The notes under the pieces were generated by a model. It ran no database searches. It had not been told where the DNA came from and saw only the letters and a program-made list of their open reading frames with translations. Below are positions 7,826 through 16,837 of a stretch of 34,306 bases of DNA, one piece after another. Source of the stretch: an uncultured Porphyromonadaceae bacterium (GTDB lineage Bacteria; Bacteroidota; Bacteroidia; Bacteroidales; Muribaculaceae); assembly GCA_947177185.1 (NCBI GenBank), contig CAMWTJ010000020.1:1-34306 (forward strand). Reading direction: 5' to 3'. A program made the translations under genes and the position numbers. The first letter of the stretch is position 1. Every line of letters starts with the position of its first letter.

Positions 7826-8695
7826 TTAATTGCTGTAGGCGTCGTCGGGAACGATGCCGTTGTTGGGTGCGTTGGGGTCGACGCCCTGCACGGTTTCGAG
7901 GTCGGCGGCGTCGTTGTATTCTTCTTCGGCCACGGCCAGCTGCACGGGTGTGAGGCGTCCGTGGCGGCGTGTGGCCACCACCTGCCCGCGCCATTTGACG
8001 CTGACGGTGTCGTAGCTGTCCCATCCGCGCACGGCCGGCACGGAGGTGTAGAAGCGCCGCAGGCGGGCGAATTTGTCGGCCGTGTCGGTGGTGTCGCCGA
8101 AGTTTATCACATGGCCGCGCATGGCGGGCACGATGATGATGTCGCCGTCAGGCTCGCTGACCACGGTGCTCACCAGCGCGTCGAGCTCGGCGTGCGAGGC
8201 TATGTGGCGCAGCAGCGGCAGCAGCCGCGACGCGGGGTACGCTTCCGAAAACGCGCCGCACACCACGGGCACGTCGATGTGGAAGCGCGCTTCGGCGCCT
8301 ATGCTCTTGCCCTCAGCGTTGATGTAGTAGGAGCGTCCGGCGGCGCCGTCGAACACTCTGGCCACGGGCACCATGGGCACTACGTCGATGGCCAGCGAGC
8401 CGTCGTTGAGCAGGGCCACGTTGGCGCTTTCTATCTTGTCGGAGGCCAGGAGGGCGCGCTCCATGGCCGAGATGCTGACGGAGCAGCGCGGCGCGCCGGA
8501 GGCGGCTGCGGTGGCGAATTCGCGTGCGATGTCGTCGCGGGTGATGAAGCCCGTGTGCATGGAGTCGGCCACGGCTATGCGCACGCCGGCCACAGGGCTG
8601 CGTGAGGCGCTGCCGGCCGAGAGCGGCAGGGCGAAAGCCAGGTAGACTATCAGGACCACCGAACAGGCGCAGAGTATTACGGAGCGTTTCGACAT
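7826..8695 (-). CDS. ftsQ: Cell division protein FtsQ/DivIB
   Basis: Predicted 289-residue bitopic division protein. A short cytoplasmic stub (MSKR) precedes one transmembrane helix (about residues 5-24), then a periplasmic POTRA-like region (SMHTGFITRDDIAREF) and a beta domain ending in WRGQVVATRR. FtsQ bridges the Z-ring side of the divisome to FtsL/FtsB and the FtsWI synthase. The assignment rests on topology plus its position between murC and ftsA, because sequence conservation is low in Bacteroidetes FtsQ. The C-terminus carries an acidic, probably disordered tail (EEEYNDAADLE onward). It starts 39 nt after murC. Confidence 0.85.
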   Translation of the reverse strand: MSKRSVILCACSVVLIVYLAFALPLSAGSASRSPVAGVRIAVADSMHTGFITRDDIAREFATAAASGAPRCSVSISAMERALLASDKIESANVALLNDGSLAIDVVPMVPVARVFDGAAGRSYYINAEGKSIGAEARFHIDVPVVCGAFSEAYPASRLLPLLRHIASHAELDALVSTVVSEPDGDIIIVPAMRGHVINFGDTTDTADKFARLRRFYTSVPAVRGWDSYDTVSVKWRGQVVATRRHGRLTPVQLAVAEEEYNDAADLETVQGVDPNAPNNGIVPDDAYSN

Positions 8696-8734
8696 AGTGA
8701 TGTGCCGGCGGATGCGGGCTTGGGGATGAGGAGG

Positions 8735-10123
8735 TTAGACAGGTCGGCCGTTGATTTCTTCCACCAGCCGGGGCAGCAGCAGACTCATGTCGCCGGCGCC
8801 ACAGGCCAATAGAATGTCAAAGTTACGATTTTTCAGCCACTCTACCAAATCGGTCTTCGCCACGAGGTGTTTGTCGGGCGTGCGCACCTGCCGCAGTATC
8901 AGGCCGGAGTCCACGCCGTCGATGGGCAGCTCGCGCGCCGGATAGAGGTCGGTGAGCACCACGCGGTCGGCCTGGTCGAGGGCCGAGGCAAACTGTGCGG
9001 AGAAATCGCGCGTGCGTGTGTACAGGTGGGGCTGGAACGCCACGGTGAGGTGACGCCCGGGGTAGAGCGCGCGCACGGAGGCTATGCTGGTGCGCAGTTC
9101 GTCGGGGTGGTGGGCGTAGTCGTCGATCACCACGTGGCCGCCCTCGGGCTCCTTGAGCAGAAACTGGAAGCGCCGCTCGCTGCCCAGGTAGGAGGCCATG
9201 GCGCGGCGTGCGGCGTCGGGCTCGAGGGAGCCTGTGAGCCAGCATGCGGCCAGGGCGGCTATGGCGTTGTCGATGTTGATCTGCACGGGCACGCCGAGCT
9301 CTATGCCGTCGATGCGGCCGCCGGGGTGCACGAAGTCGAACACGATGGTGCCGTCGGCCACGCGTATGCGCTCGGCATGGAAATCGCCTTCGTGGCGCGA
9401 GTAGGAGTAAACGCTCACGCCCGGTGCGGTGCGCGGGCGCATCTTCAGCCCTGTGTGGGCCACCAGGGCGCCGCCGGGGCGTATCAGTTCGGTGAAGTGC
9501 GCGAAGCTCTCGAGGTAGGCCTTTTCGGTGCCGTATATGTCGAGATGGTCGGGGTCGGTGGCGGTGACCACGGCTATGTGCGGGTGCAGGTGGTGGAAGG
9601 AGCGGTCGTACTCGTCGGCCTCCACCACGGTCCAGGGCGAGGCGGGGGCGAGCAGCAGGTTGCTGTCGTAGTTGCGCAGTATGCCGCCGAGGAAGGCGTT
9701 GCAGCCGCACGCGCAGTTGTGCAGCACGTGGGCGGCCATGGACGATGTGGTGGTTTTGCCGTGCGTGCCGGCGAAGCACAGCGCGCGGCTGCCGCCGGTG
9801 ATGACGCCGAGAGCTTCGGCGCGTTTGACCACGCGGAATCCGCCTTCGCGGAAATAGCGCATCAGCGCCGAGTCCTGCGGCACGGCGGGCGTGTAGACCA
9901 CGAGTGTGGAGGCGGCGTCGCGGAAGGCCTGCGGCACGGCTTCGGCGGGCGAGTCGGTGTAGCTCATGGCCACGCCTTCGGCCGCCAGGCGCGCAGTGAG
10001 GTCAGACGGCGTGCGGTCGTAGGCCGCCACCTCTTTTCCCTGCGAGAGAAAATAGCGCTCGAGAGCGGCCATGCCTATGCCTCCGCCGCCCACGAAATAT
10101 ACTCGGTTGAATTCTTTTCCCAT
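8735..10123 (-). CDS. murC: UDP-N-acetylmuramate--L-alanine ligase
   Basis: Predicted 462-residue cytoplasmic Mur ligase adding L-Ala to UDP-MurNAc, the first amino acid of the peptidoglycan stem peptide. The N-terminal Rossmann motif VGGGGIGMAAL (11-21), the ATP P-loop GTHGKTTTS (119-127), the VVEADEYDRSF segment and the C-terminal DDYAHHPDE are all diagnostic for MurC. Length is normal. It lies 34 nt after murG and 39 nt before ftsQ in the dcw run. Confidence 0.96.
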   Translation of the reverse strand: MGKEFNRVYFVGGGGIGMAALERYFLSQGKEVAAYDRTPSDLTARLAAEGVAMSYTDSPAEAVPQAFRDAASTLVVYTPAVPQDSALMRYFREGGFRVVKRAEALGVITGGSRALCFAGTHGKTTTSSMAAHVLHNCACGCNAFLGGILRNYDSNLLLAPASPWTVVEADEYDRSFHHLHPHIAVVTATDPDHLDIYGTEKAYLESFAHFTELIRPGGALVAHTGLKMRPRTAPGVSVYSYSRHEGDFHAERIRVADGTIVFDFVHPGGRIDGIELGVPVQINIDNAIAALAACWLTGSLEPDAARRAMASYLGSERRFQFLLKEPEGGHVVIDDYAHHPDELRTSIASVRALYPGRHLTVAFQPHLYTRTRDFSAQFASALDQADRVVLTDLYPARELPIDGVDSGLILRQVRTPDKHLVAKTDLVEWLKNRNFDILLACGAGDMSLLLPRLVEEINGRPV

Positions 10124-10157
10124 ATGCTGAAAAAACTGACGTCTGAAGCGTGGCGCG

Positions 10158-11282
10158 TCAGGCGTCGCTGTGCTGTTTGGTGTTGAATATGATTTGTTCG
10201 GCTATGTCTACTATGCGGTCGGCGCTGTCGGGCAGTGCCATGGCGGCTATGGCGCGGCTCATGGCGCCGCGCCGTGCGTCGTCGGCGAGCAGTGCTGTCA
10301 CCGCCGGCACCAGCTGCGTGTCGGCGTCGGCGTCGTCCACCATCACGGCCGCGTCGCGTGCCACCAGTGCCATCGCGTTCTTGCGCTGGTGGTCTTCGGT
10401 GACGTTGGGCGAGGGCACGAGCACTGTCGCTTTTCCGAGCAGCTGCAGCTCGCTGATGGAGCCTGCGCCTGCGCGCGACACCACCAGGTCGGCGGCGCGG
10501 TAGGCCACGTCCATGTCGCTTATGAATTCCGTGGCGCGTGCGTTCGGGTTTCCGGCCGTGGCAGCGGCGGCGAGTTCCGTGTCGCGTCGGCCGGTCTGCC
10601 ACAGCAGCGATGCGCCGGCGCCGGTGATGGCGTCGACTCCGGCGGCTATGGCGCGGTTGACGGTGGTGGCGCCGAGGCTGCCGCCCACCACGAGCACGAG
10701 CGGCCTCTCGGGGTCGAAGCCGAGCCGGCTCCTGGCCTCGGCGGGTGTGAGCGCGCAGTCGAGCAGCGACGCGCGCACGGGGTTGCCCGTAAGGTGTATG
10801 CGGTCGGCCGGGAAGAAGCGCTCGGTGCCTTCGTAGGCCACGCATATGGCGCGTGCCTTTTTGCCCAGCAGCTTGTTTGTGACGCCGGGGTAGCCGTTCT
10901 GTTCCTGAATGAGAGTGGGCACTCCGAGGCGCTGCGCGGCCTTGAGCGTGGGTCCGCTGCAGTAGCCTCCCACGCCTATCGCTATCTGCGGGCGGAAGTC
11001 GCGCACGGTGCGCCGTGCCTTGCGCATGCTCTTGCAGAGCAGCCACAGGGTGCGGAAATTGCGCCACAGACGCTTGCGGTCGAATCCGGCCACGGGCAGG
11101 CCTACGATGGGGTAGCCTGCGGCAGGCACGCGCTGCATTTCCATACGGTCGTCGGCTCCGACGAAGAGTATGTCGACGTCGGGGTAGCGCCGGCGCAGCG
11201 CTCCCGCAATGCTCAGTGCGGGGAATATGTGGCCGCCGGTGCCGCCGCCGCTTATGATCACTCGTTCTATTTTCTGTTTCAT
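10158..11282 (-). CDS. murG: Lipid II synthase, undecaprenyl-PP-MurNAc-pentapeptide GlcNAc transferase
   Basis: Predicted 374-residue GT28 glycosyltransferase that transfers GlcNAc to lipid I on the cytoplasmic membrane face, making lipid II. The N-terminal loop SGGGTGGHIFPALSIA is the MurG signature, and IGVGGYCSGP, LIQEQNGYPGVTNK and GGSLGA follow in the expected order. The C-terminal domain carries SRAGAGSISELQLLGKATVLVPSP, the UDP-GlcNAc-binding region. Length is normal. It starts 44 nt after ftsW. Confidence 0.96.
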   Translation of the reverse strand: MKQKIERVIISGGGTGGHIFPALSIAGALRRRYPDVDILFVGADDRMEMQRVPAAGYPIVGLPVAGFDRKRLWRNFRTLWLLCKSMRKARRTVRDFRPQIAIGVGGYCSGPTLKAAQRLGVPTLIQEQNGYPGVTNKLLGKKARAICVAYEGTERFFPADRIHLTGNPVRASLLDCALTPAEARSRLGFDPERPLVLVVGGSLGATTVNRAIAAGVDAITGAGASLLWQTGRRDTELAAAATAGNPNARATEFISDMDVAYRAADLVVSRAGAGSISELQLLGKATVLVPSPNVTEDHQRKNAMALVARDAAVMVDDADADTQLVPAVTALLADDARRGAMSRAIAAMALPDSADRIVDIAEQIIFNTKQHSDA

Positions 11283-11326
11283 CGCTTTTTGAGGGGTCGG
11301 AAGTAGTGCGTCTGAGGGCTGTGCCG

Positions 11327-12652
11327 CTACAGCTGCGTGGGGTTTTCGTTTCGCAGATTTTCAGGCAGGCTCTGCAGCTCCAGTGTGGCGGCAGTGTCGT
11401 CGGCGGTGCCTGTGCGCGCCGCGTGGCGGCTTACGCTGAGCATCACGCCGAGCGCGATGCTCGTGGCCAGCACCGATGTGCCGCCCTTGCTTATGAGCGG
11501 CAGCGGCTGTCCCGACACGGGAAACACTCCGCTGACGATGGCCATGTGGAACAGCGCCTGTATGACTATATACACCCCGCAGCCTATTATAAGAAAACAA
11601 GCGGGAGTGCGTCTTAGTTGAGTGCCCACGTAGGCCGCTCGTCCGAGCAGCCACACATAGCACAGCAGCAGGAACACACTGAGCACGAGTCCGCACTCCT
11701 CCACTATGATGGCGAAAATGTAGTCGCTGAAGGCCAGCGGCAGGCGTGCGTTCTCGCGCGATTTGCCGGGACCAACGCCTGTGATGCCGCCGTGGGCCTG
11801 GGCTATGTAGCTGAGCTGCTCCTGCTTGTTGAGGTCGGTGATGGTGTCGAGATGCTTGTTGAGGCGGAAATGGCGCTCGATGCGTCCGCGCCATGTGCTG
11901 GAGCGGTCGTCGACGTTGCCCGCGCCCACCTCTTCTTTGTTGAGCATGGCTATCTCTCTCATCTCGGCCGAGGGCGCCGCGTTCTTGGCCATGAGCGACT
12001 TGCCTCCGATGGCCAGCAGCCCCACTATCACGTAGAAGCCCATCACGGCCCAGAACTTGCGGAAGCCCACGCCGCCTATGGCCATCATGGCGGCGCTCAT
12101 GGCCATGAGCAGAAGCGTGTTGGTGAGTCCCTGCGTGAACAGCAGGCCGGAGCTTACGAGCGTGAGCACCACGCACAGCACTATGCCGTGTGTGCTCACA
12201 TCGCGCCGCCCCTTGACCTGATAGCGGCTCATTATGAGGGCCACGCCCAGGGCCACGGCCAGTTTTATGAACTCGGCGGGCAGTATCACCATGCCCGCTA
12301 TGCGCATGCCGCGGCGCGCGCCGTTGATGGTGACGCCGGCCACGAGCACATACAGCATGGCTATGATGCTGCATGCTATGAGGTAGGGTATGAGCTTGAC
12401 CACGTAGCGGTAGTGGAAGTGCTGTATGACGAGCATCAGCCCGAAGCCTATCACGAGAAACTGCGCGTGACGCACCAGCGGACCGTAGATGTCGTCGACG
12501 CGCACTTCCTGGCTGGAAGCGCTGAAAAGCTCTATCACGGAGTATATGAGCAGCACTATGTAAATGCCCCAGATGTGGTGGTCGGTGCGCACGCGCGGGC
12601 GGATGGCTTCGGCTTCGGCCGCTACTGCGGAGGGATTGGGAGAGGGTTCCAT
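11327..12652 (-). CDS. ftsW: SEDS peptidoglycan glycosyltransferase FtsW
   Basis: Predicted 441-residue polytopic SEDS protein that polymerises septal peptidoglycan together with FtsI. About ten hydrophobic helices are visible from residue 25 on. SEDS marks include VAGVTINGARRGMRI in the first half, GGITGVGPGKSRENARLPLAFSDYIFA with its conserved acidic residues, and QPLPLISKGGTSVLATSIALG near the C-terminus. The cytoplasmic tail is 40-45 residues. It lies 31 nt after murD and 44 nt before murG; the C/A-rich leader has no Shine-Dalgarno sequence. Confidence 0.94.
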   Translation of the reverse strand: MEPSPNPSAVAAEAEAIRPRVRTDHHIWGIYIVLLIYSVIELFSASSQEVRVDDIYGPLVRHAQFLVIGFGLMLVIQHFHYRYVVKLIPYLIACSIIAMLYVLVAGVTINGARRGMRIAGMVILPAEFIKLAVALGVALIMSRYQVKGRRDVSTHGIVLCVVLTLVSSGLLFTQGLTNTLLLMAMSAAMMAIGGVGFRKFWAVMGFYVIVGLLAIGGKSLMAKNAAPSAEMREIAMLNKEEVGAGNVDDRSSTWRGRIERHFRLNKHLDTITDLNKQEQLSYIAQAHGGITGVGPGKSRENARLPLAFSDYIFAIIVEECGLVLSVFLLLCYVWLLGRAAYVGTQLRRTPACFLIIGCGVYIVIQALFHMAIVSGVFPVSGQPLPLISKGGTSVLATSIALGVMLSVSRHAARTGTADDTAATLELQSLPENLRNENPTQL

Positions 12653-12683
12653 GTGTGTGGCTATGGTTTGTGAGTGTGGGTGG

Positions 12684-14030
12684 TTACTTATGGTCGGCGA
12701 GCCGGGCCACGGCGTCCTTGAAGCGGCGTCCGCGGTCCTCGTAGCTCGAGAAGAGGTCGAAGCTGGCGCAGCAGGGCGACAGCAGCACGGTGTCGCCGGC
12801 GTCGGCCAGGCGTCGGCAGGCGGCCACGGCGTCGGCCAGCGACGCTGTGCTCTCCACGGCCACGTAGGGCGAGAAGAATTCGACTATTTTCTCGTTGTGC
12901 AGGCCCATGGCCACTATGGCCTTGACTTTTTCGCGCACGAGCGGCAGAATCTCGCTGTAGTCGTTGCCCTTGTCCTTGCCGCCGAGTATCAGCACGGTGG
13001 GTGTGGTCATGGCGCCCAGGGCGTAGAAGCACGAGTTGACGTTGGTGGCCTTGGAGTCGTTGATCCAGCGCACGCCGTCGACCGTGCCCGCGGGCTCCAG
13101 ACGGTGCTCCACGGGGGCGAACGTGCGCAGGCCGCGGCGTATGGCCTCGCGGTCGGCGCCCATGCTCTCGGCAGCCAGTGCTGCGGCCATGCTGTTGAGG
13201 CGGTTGTGCTCGCCGGCCAGCGAAAGCTCTTCAAGAGGCATGAGCTCGCTGCCGTGCAGCCACAGGCTGCGGCCGTCGGTGGCTGCGGCCAGCGCGGCGG
13301 GGTCGCCCTGGCCGAACATCTCGTCGCGCGGCACGAGTGCCTCCAGCTCGCTGCGCCGCATCACCACGGGGTCGTCGGCCCAGTGCACGAACGTGTCGCA
13401 GGGCCGCATGTTCTGGAGTATGCGCATCTTGGCGGCCACGTAGTTGTCCATCAGATGGTCGTAGCGGTCGAGGTGGTCGGGTGTGATGTTGGTGATCACG
13501 GCGGTGTCGGCCCTGAAATCGGTCATGTTGTCGAGCTGGAAGCTGCTCAGCTCCACCACGTACACCGCGTGCGGCTCTCTGGCCACCTGCAGCGCGAGCG
13601 AGCTGCCGATGTTGCCGGCTGTGGACGCGTCGATGCCCGCGCCGCGCAGTATGTGGCATGTGAGCATGGTGGTGGTGGTCTTGCCGTTGCTGCCGGTGAT
13701 GCACACCGTGCGCGTGCCTTCCGGCAGGTATCGTCCGGCCAGCTCTATCTCGCTTATCACGGGTATGCCGGCGCGCCGCGCGGCCTGCACTATCGGTGCC
13801 GTTTCGGGTATGCCGGGGCTTTTCACTATCTCGTGGGCCCGGAGTATGCGGTCGGTGGAGTGGCCGCCCTGCTCCCAGTCTATGCCTTCGGCGTCGAGCA
13901 TGGCGGCGTAGCGCGGTGCCACGGTGCCGTAGTCGCTGAGAAACACGTCCATGCCGCGGTCTTTGGCGAGTATGGCTGCGCCGGTGCCGCTCTCGCCCGC
14001 GCCGAGCACTACTATCTTTTTGCTGTTCAT
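12684..14030 (-). CDS. murD: UDP-N-acetylmuramoylalanine--D-glutamate ligase
   Basis: Predicted 448-residue Mur ligase that adds D-Glu to UDP-MurNAc-L-Ala. The N-terminal VVLGAGESGTGAA and VKSPGIPETAP are MurD-like, the P-loop GSNGKTTTT is at 113-121, and the central NITPDHLDRY and C-terminal WINDSKATNVNS motifs are diagnostic. The near-C-terminal LSPCCASFDLFSSYEDRG is also typical of MurD. Its ATG overlaps the mraY stop by 4 nt (ATGA at 14030-14027), predicting translational coupling. Confidence 0.96.
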   Translation of the reverse strand: MNSKKIVVLGAGESGTGAAILAKDRGMDVFLSDYGTVAPRYAAMLDAEGIDWEQGGHSTDRILRAHEIVKSPGIPETAPIVQAARRAGIPVISEIELAGRYLPEGTRTVCITGSNGKTTTTMLTCHILRGAGIDASTAGNIGSSLALQVAREPHAVYVVELSSFQLDNMTDFRADTAVITNITPDHLDRYDHLMDNYVAAKMRILQNMRPCDTFVHWADDPVVMRRSELEALVPRDEMFGQGDPAALAAATDGRSLWLHGSELMPLEELSLAGEHNRLNSMAAALAAESMGADREAIRRGLRTFAPVEHRLEPAGTVDGVRWINDSKATNVNSCFYALGAMTTPTVLILGGKDKGNDYSEILPLVREKVKAIVAMGLHNEKIVEFFSPYVAVESTASLADAVAACRRLADAGDTVLLSPCCASFDLFSSYEDRGRRFKDAVARLADHK

Positions 14031-15277
14031 CGTATTTTAAGCGTTACGAAAGTGATTACGGCGAGAATGATGCCCACAATCCAGAAGCGTGTCACGATTT
14101 TGGATTCGGGAATGGCCTGCCGGGGCCATTGTATGAGGGCCGGATAGGAGCCGTCGCCGGGTTTCTGGTAGTGGTGGTGTATGGGTGTCATCTTGAAGAT
14201 GCGCTTGCCGCCGGTACGTTTGAAATAGGCCACCTGAAGCACCACCGAGAGGTCCTCGAGGTAGAACAGCGCCACCAGTATGGGCAGCAGCAGCTCCTTG
14301 TGCACGAGAATGGCCGACACTGCTATCACGCCTCCGAGCGTGAGCGAGCCGGTGTCGCCCATGAACACCTGCGCCGGGCTGGCGTTGTACCACAGGAATC
14401 CCACCAGCGCGCCTATGAAGGCGGCCATGTAGACCACCAGCTCGCCGCTGTCGGGTATATACATTATATTAAGGTAGGCCGAATATATGAGGTGGCCTCC
14501 GAGATAGGCCATGATGGCCAGTGCCGCTCCGGCTATGGCGCTCAGTCCCGCGCAGAGGCCGTCGAGGCCGTCGTTGAGGTTGGCGCCGTTGCTGGTGGCG
14601 GTGACAATGAACATCACCACGAAGAAGAACACCACCCACGCTGCGGCCTCGGCATAGTCGCCGGCCCAGCCGGTGAACCATCCGTAGTTGAAGTTATTGT
14701 TCTTGACGAAGGGTATGGTGGTCTGCGGCGATTTCACTTCCTCGTCGGCGTACACCACCTCCTCCACGCGCTGTGTTTCGGTGCTTATCACCTCGCGGTT
14801 TTCCACAATCACCATGTGCGGGTTGAGATACATGGTGCCTGCCACTATCAGCGCCAGGCCCACCTGTCCGATTATCTTGTACTTGCCGCGTATGCCGTCC
14901 TTGTTGCGCTTCTTGAATTTCTTGTAGTCGTCGAGAAAACCTATGGCGCCGAGCCACAGCGTCGACACGAGCATGAGCAGCATGTAGGCGTTGGTGAGGT
15001 TGCCCACCAGCAGGCACGGCACGAGTATGCTGAGTATTATAATGATGCCACCCATGGTGGGCGTGCCTTTCTTTTTCTCCTGACCTTCGAGGTCGAGGTC
15101 GCGGATGATTTCGCCCACCTGCATGAGCTGCAGGCGGCGTATGATGGCTCTGCCCGCGAAAATGGCCATGAGCATGGCCAGCACGAAGGCTGCGCCCGAA
15201 CGGAATGTCAGATAGTCCATCAGCCGCGCTCCCGGCACGCCTGAGTCCTGAAGGGTTTGGAATAGGTGGTAAAACAC
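14027..15277 (-). CDS. mraY: Phospho-MurNAc-pentapeptide transferase
   Basis: Predicted 416-residue polytopic membrane enzyme that attaches phospho-MurNAc-pentapeptide to undecaprenyl phosphate (lipid I). Diagnostic motifs are GTPTMGGIIII, LDDYKKFKKRNKDG, the catalytic NLNDGLDGLCAG, FMGDTGSLTLGG and the metal/substrate motif TPIHHHYQKPG. Between the early helices and the NLNDGLDG motif lies an extra loop of about 50 residues (from MVIVENREV to FNYGWFTGW) absent from E. coli MraY (360 residues); a similar insertion is usual in Bacteroidetes MraY. It lies 55 nt downstream of murE. Confidence 0.96.
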   Translation of the reverse strand: MFYHLFQTLQDSGVPGARLMDYLTFRSGAAFVLAMLMAIFAGRAIIRRLQLMQVGEIIRDLDLEGQEKKKGTPTMGGIIIILSILVPCLLVGNLTNAYMLLMLVSTLWLGAIGFLDDYKKFKKRNKDGIRGKYKIIGQVGLALIVAGTMYLNPHMVIVENREVISTETQRVEEVVYADEEVKSPQTTIPFVKNNNFNYGWFTGWAGDYAEAAAWVVFFFVVMFIVTATSNGANLNDGLDGLCAGLSAIAGAALAIMAYLGGHLIYSAYLNIMYIPDSGELVVYMAAFIGALVGFLWYNASPAQVFMGDTGSLTLGGVIAVSAILVHKELLLPILVALFYLEDLSVVLQVAYFKRTGGKRIFKMTPIHHHYQKPGDGSYPALIQWPRQAIPESKIVTRFWIVGIILAVITFVTLKIR

Positions 15278-15332
15278 GTTTTAGAGCTTGTGGGGGTGTT
15301 TATGGTGGTGTGATGGTAGGTGGTGCGTTCGC

Positions 15333-16799
15333 TTACAGGGCGGCGAAGGCGGCCCTCAGTTCCTCGATGTCGGAGAAGTGGCGCTTTTCGGAGCCTGTGA
15401 TCTGATAGTCCTCATGGCCTTTGCCGGCCACGAGCACGACGCTGCCCGGCGCGGCGGCTTCCACGGCGCGGCGTATGGCCGCACGCCGGTCGAGCACCAC
15501 TTCGGTGCGCGCGCGTTCGTCGTCGCCGAGTCCGGCGAGCATGTCGGCGGCTATCGCCGCGGGGTCTTCGCTGCGCGGATTGTCGCTGGTGATGATCAGG
15601 TGCGACGAGCGCGCCGCCGCTTCGGCGGCCATGATGGGGCGCTTGCCGTGGTCGCGGTCGCCGCCGCAGCCGCACACGGTGATGACGCATGCGTCGCGGC
15701 CCGCGGCCTCGCGGATGGTGTCGAGCACATTGGCCAGCGCGTCGGGCGTGTGGGCGTAGTCCACGATGGCTGTGACGCCGCGGCTGCGCACGGTCTGGAA
15801 GCGTCCCGCCACGGGGTGCAGGGCGCTCAGGGCCGTGAGGGCCTCGGTCTTGCCGCAGCCGAGCAGGCGGCATGCGCCGTAGACGGCAAGCAGATTGGCG
15901 GCGTTGAAGCGTCCGGCAAACTGTGTGGCCACCTCTTCGCCGTCGATGCGCAGCAGCATGCCGTCGATGTGGTTTTCGGCCACGGCGGCGCGGTAGTCGG
16001 CGGCGGCGCGCAGCGAGTATGTGTGCACTGCGGCGCGTGTGTTCTGCACGAGTATGCGTGCGTGGCTGTCGTCGGCGTTGACCAGCGCCCAGGCTCCCTG
16101 CGGGAGTGCGTCGAAAAACATCTTCTTGGCTTCGAGGTAGGCCTGGAAGGTGTGGTGGTAGTCGAGATGGTCGCGCGTGAGGTTGGTGAAAATGCCTCCG
16201 GCGAAGGTGAGTCCCGCTATGCGCCGCTGCGCGCAGGCGTGGCTGCTCACTTCCATGGCGGCGAAGGTGCATCCGGCGTCGACCATGGCGGCCAGCAGGG
16301 CGTTGAGCTCGAGCGGGTCGGGGGTGGTGTGTGTGGATGCCACGGCGCGGGTGTCGATGCGGTTGACCACCGTGCTCAGCAGTCCGGCCTTCTCGCCGCG
16401 CATGCGCGCGCAGTCGTAGAGCAGGGTGGCCACGGTGGTCTTGCCGTTGGTGCCGGTCACGCCTACGAGCGTGAGCTTGCGCGAGGGGTGGCCGTGCCAT
16501 GCCGATGCCAGCCGTCCGAGGGCCTCGGCGGTGTCGGGCACGCGCACCAGTGTGCACGCGCCTGCCCCGGTGCCTTCGGGCAGGGTGTAGTCCTGGTGGC
16601 ACACCACGGCGGCGGCGCCTGCGGCTATCGCGCCCGGGATGAAGCGGTGGGCGTCGACGGCCGTGCCGCGCAGGGCCACGAACAGTGTGCCGGGGCCTGC
16701 CTGCCTGGAGTCGGCGGTGAGGGCCTCGATGGCCACATCGTCGCTGCCTTCGGTGGCGCAGGGGGCTATGTCTTTTATGAGGTCTTTAAGGAGTTTCAT
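15333..16799 (-). CDS. murE: UDP-MurNAc-tripeptide synthetase, meso-DAP adding
   Basis: Predicted 488-residue Mur ligase adding the third stem-peptide residue. The N-terminal TADSRQAGPGTLFVALRG, P-loop GTNGKTT (116-122), TTPDPLELNALLAAMVDAG, EVSSHA and C-terminal GKGHEDYQ all match MurE. DNPR at residues 406-409 is the meso-diaminopimelate specificity motif, so the peptidoglycan is predicted to be of the A1-gamma meso-DAP type. It lies 38 nt after ftsI, and the start is preceded by an unusually C/A-rich leader (CACACACATACACACC). Confidence 0.96.
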   Translation of the reverse strand: MKLLKDLIKDIAPCATEGSDDVAIEALTADSRQAGPGTLFVALRGTAVDAHRFIPGAIAAGAAAVVCHQDYTLPEGTGAGACTLVRVPDTAEALGRLASAWHGHPSRKLTLVGVTGTNGKTTVATLLYDCARMRGEKAGLLSTVVNRIDTRAVASTHTTPDPLELNALLAAMVDAGCTFAAMEVSSHACAQRRIAGLTFAGGIFTNLTRDHLDYHHTFQAYLEAKKMFFDALPQGAWALVNADDSHARILVQNTRAAVHTYSLRAAADYRAAVAENHIDGMLLRIDGEEVATQFAGRFNAANLLAVYGACRLLGCGKTEALTALSALHPVAGRFQTVRSRGVTAIVDYAHTPDALANVLDTIREAAGRDACVITVCGCGGDRDHGKRPIMAAEAAARSSHLIITSDNPRSEDPAAIAADMLAGLGDDERARTEVVLDRRAAIRRAVEAAAPGSVVLVAGKGHEDYQITGSEKRHFSDIEELRAAFAAL

Positions 16800-16837
16800 G
16801 TATGGGGGTGTGTATGTGTGTGGGGTGGTATGGTAGC

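Noticed and set aside
15278-15332. GT-rich stretch resembling a simple repeat upstream of mraY
   Set aside because: Not a regular microsatellite; it is the C/A-rich leader of the minus-strand gene read from the other side.
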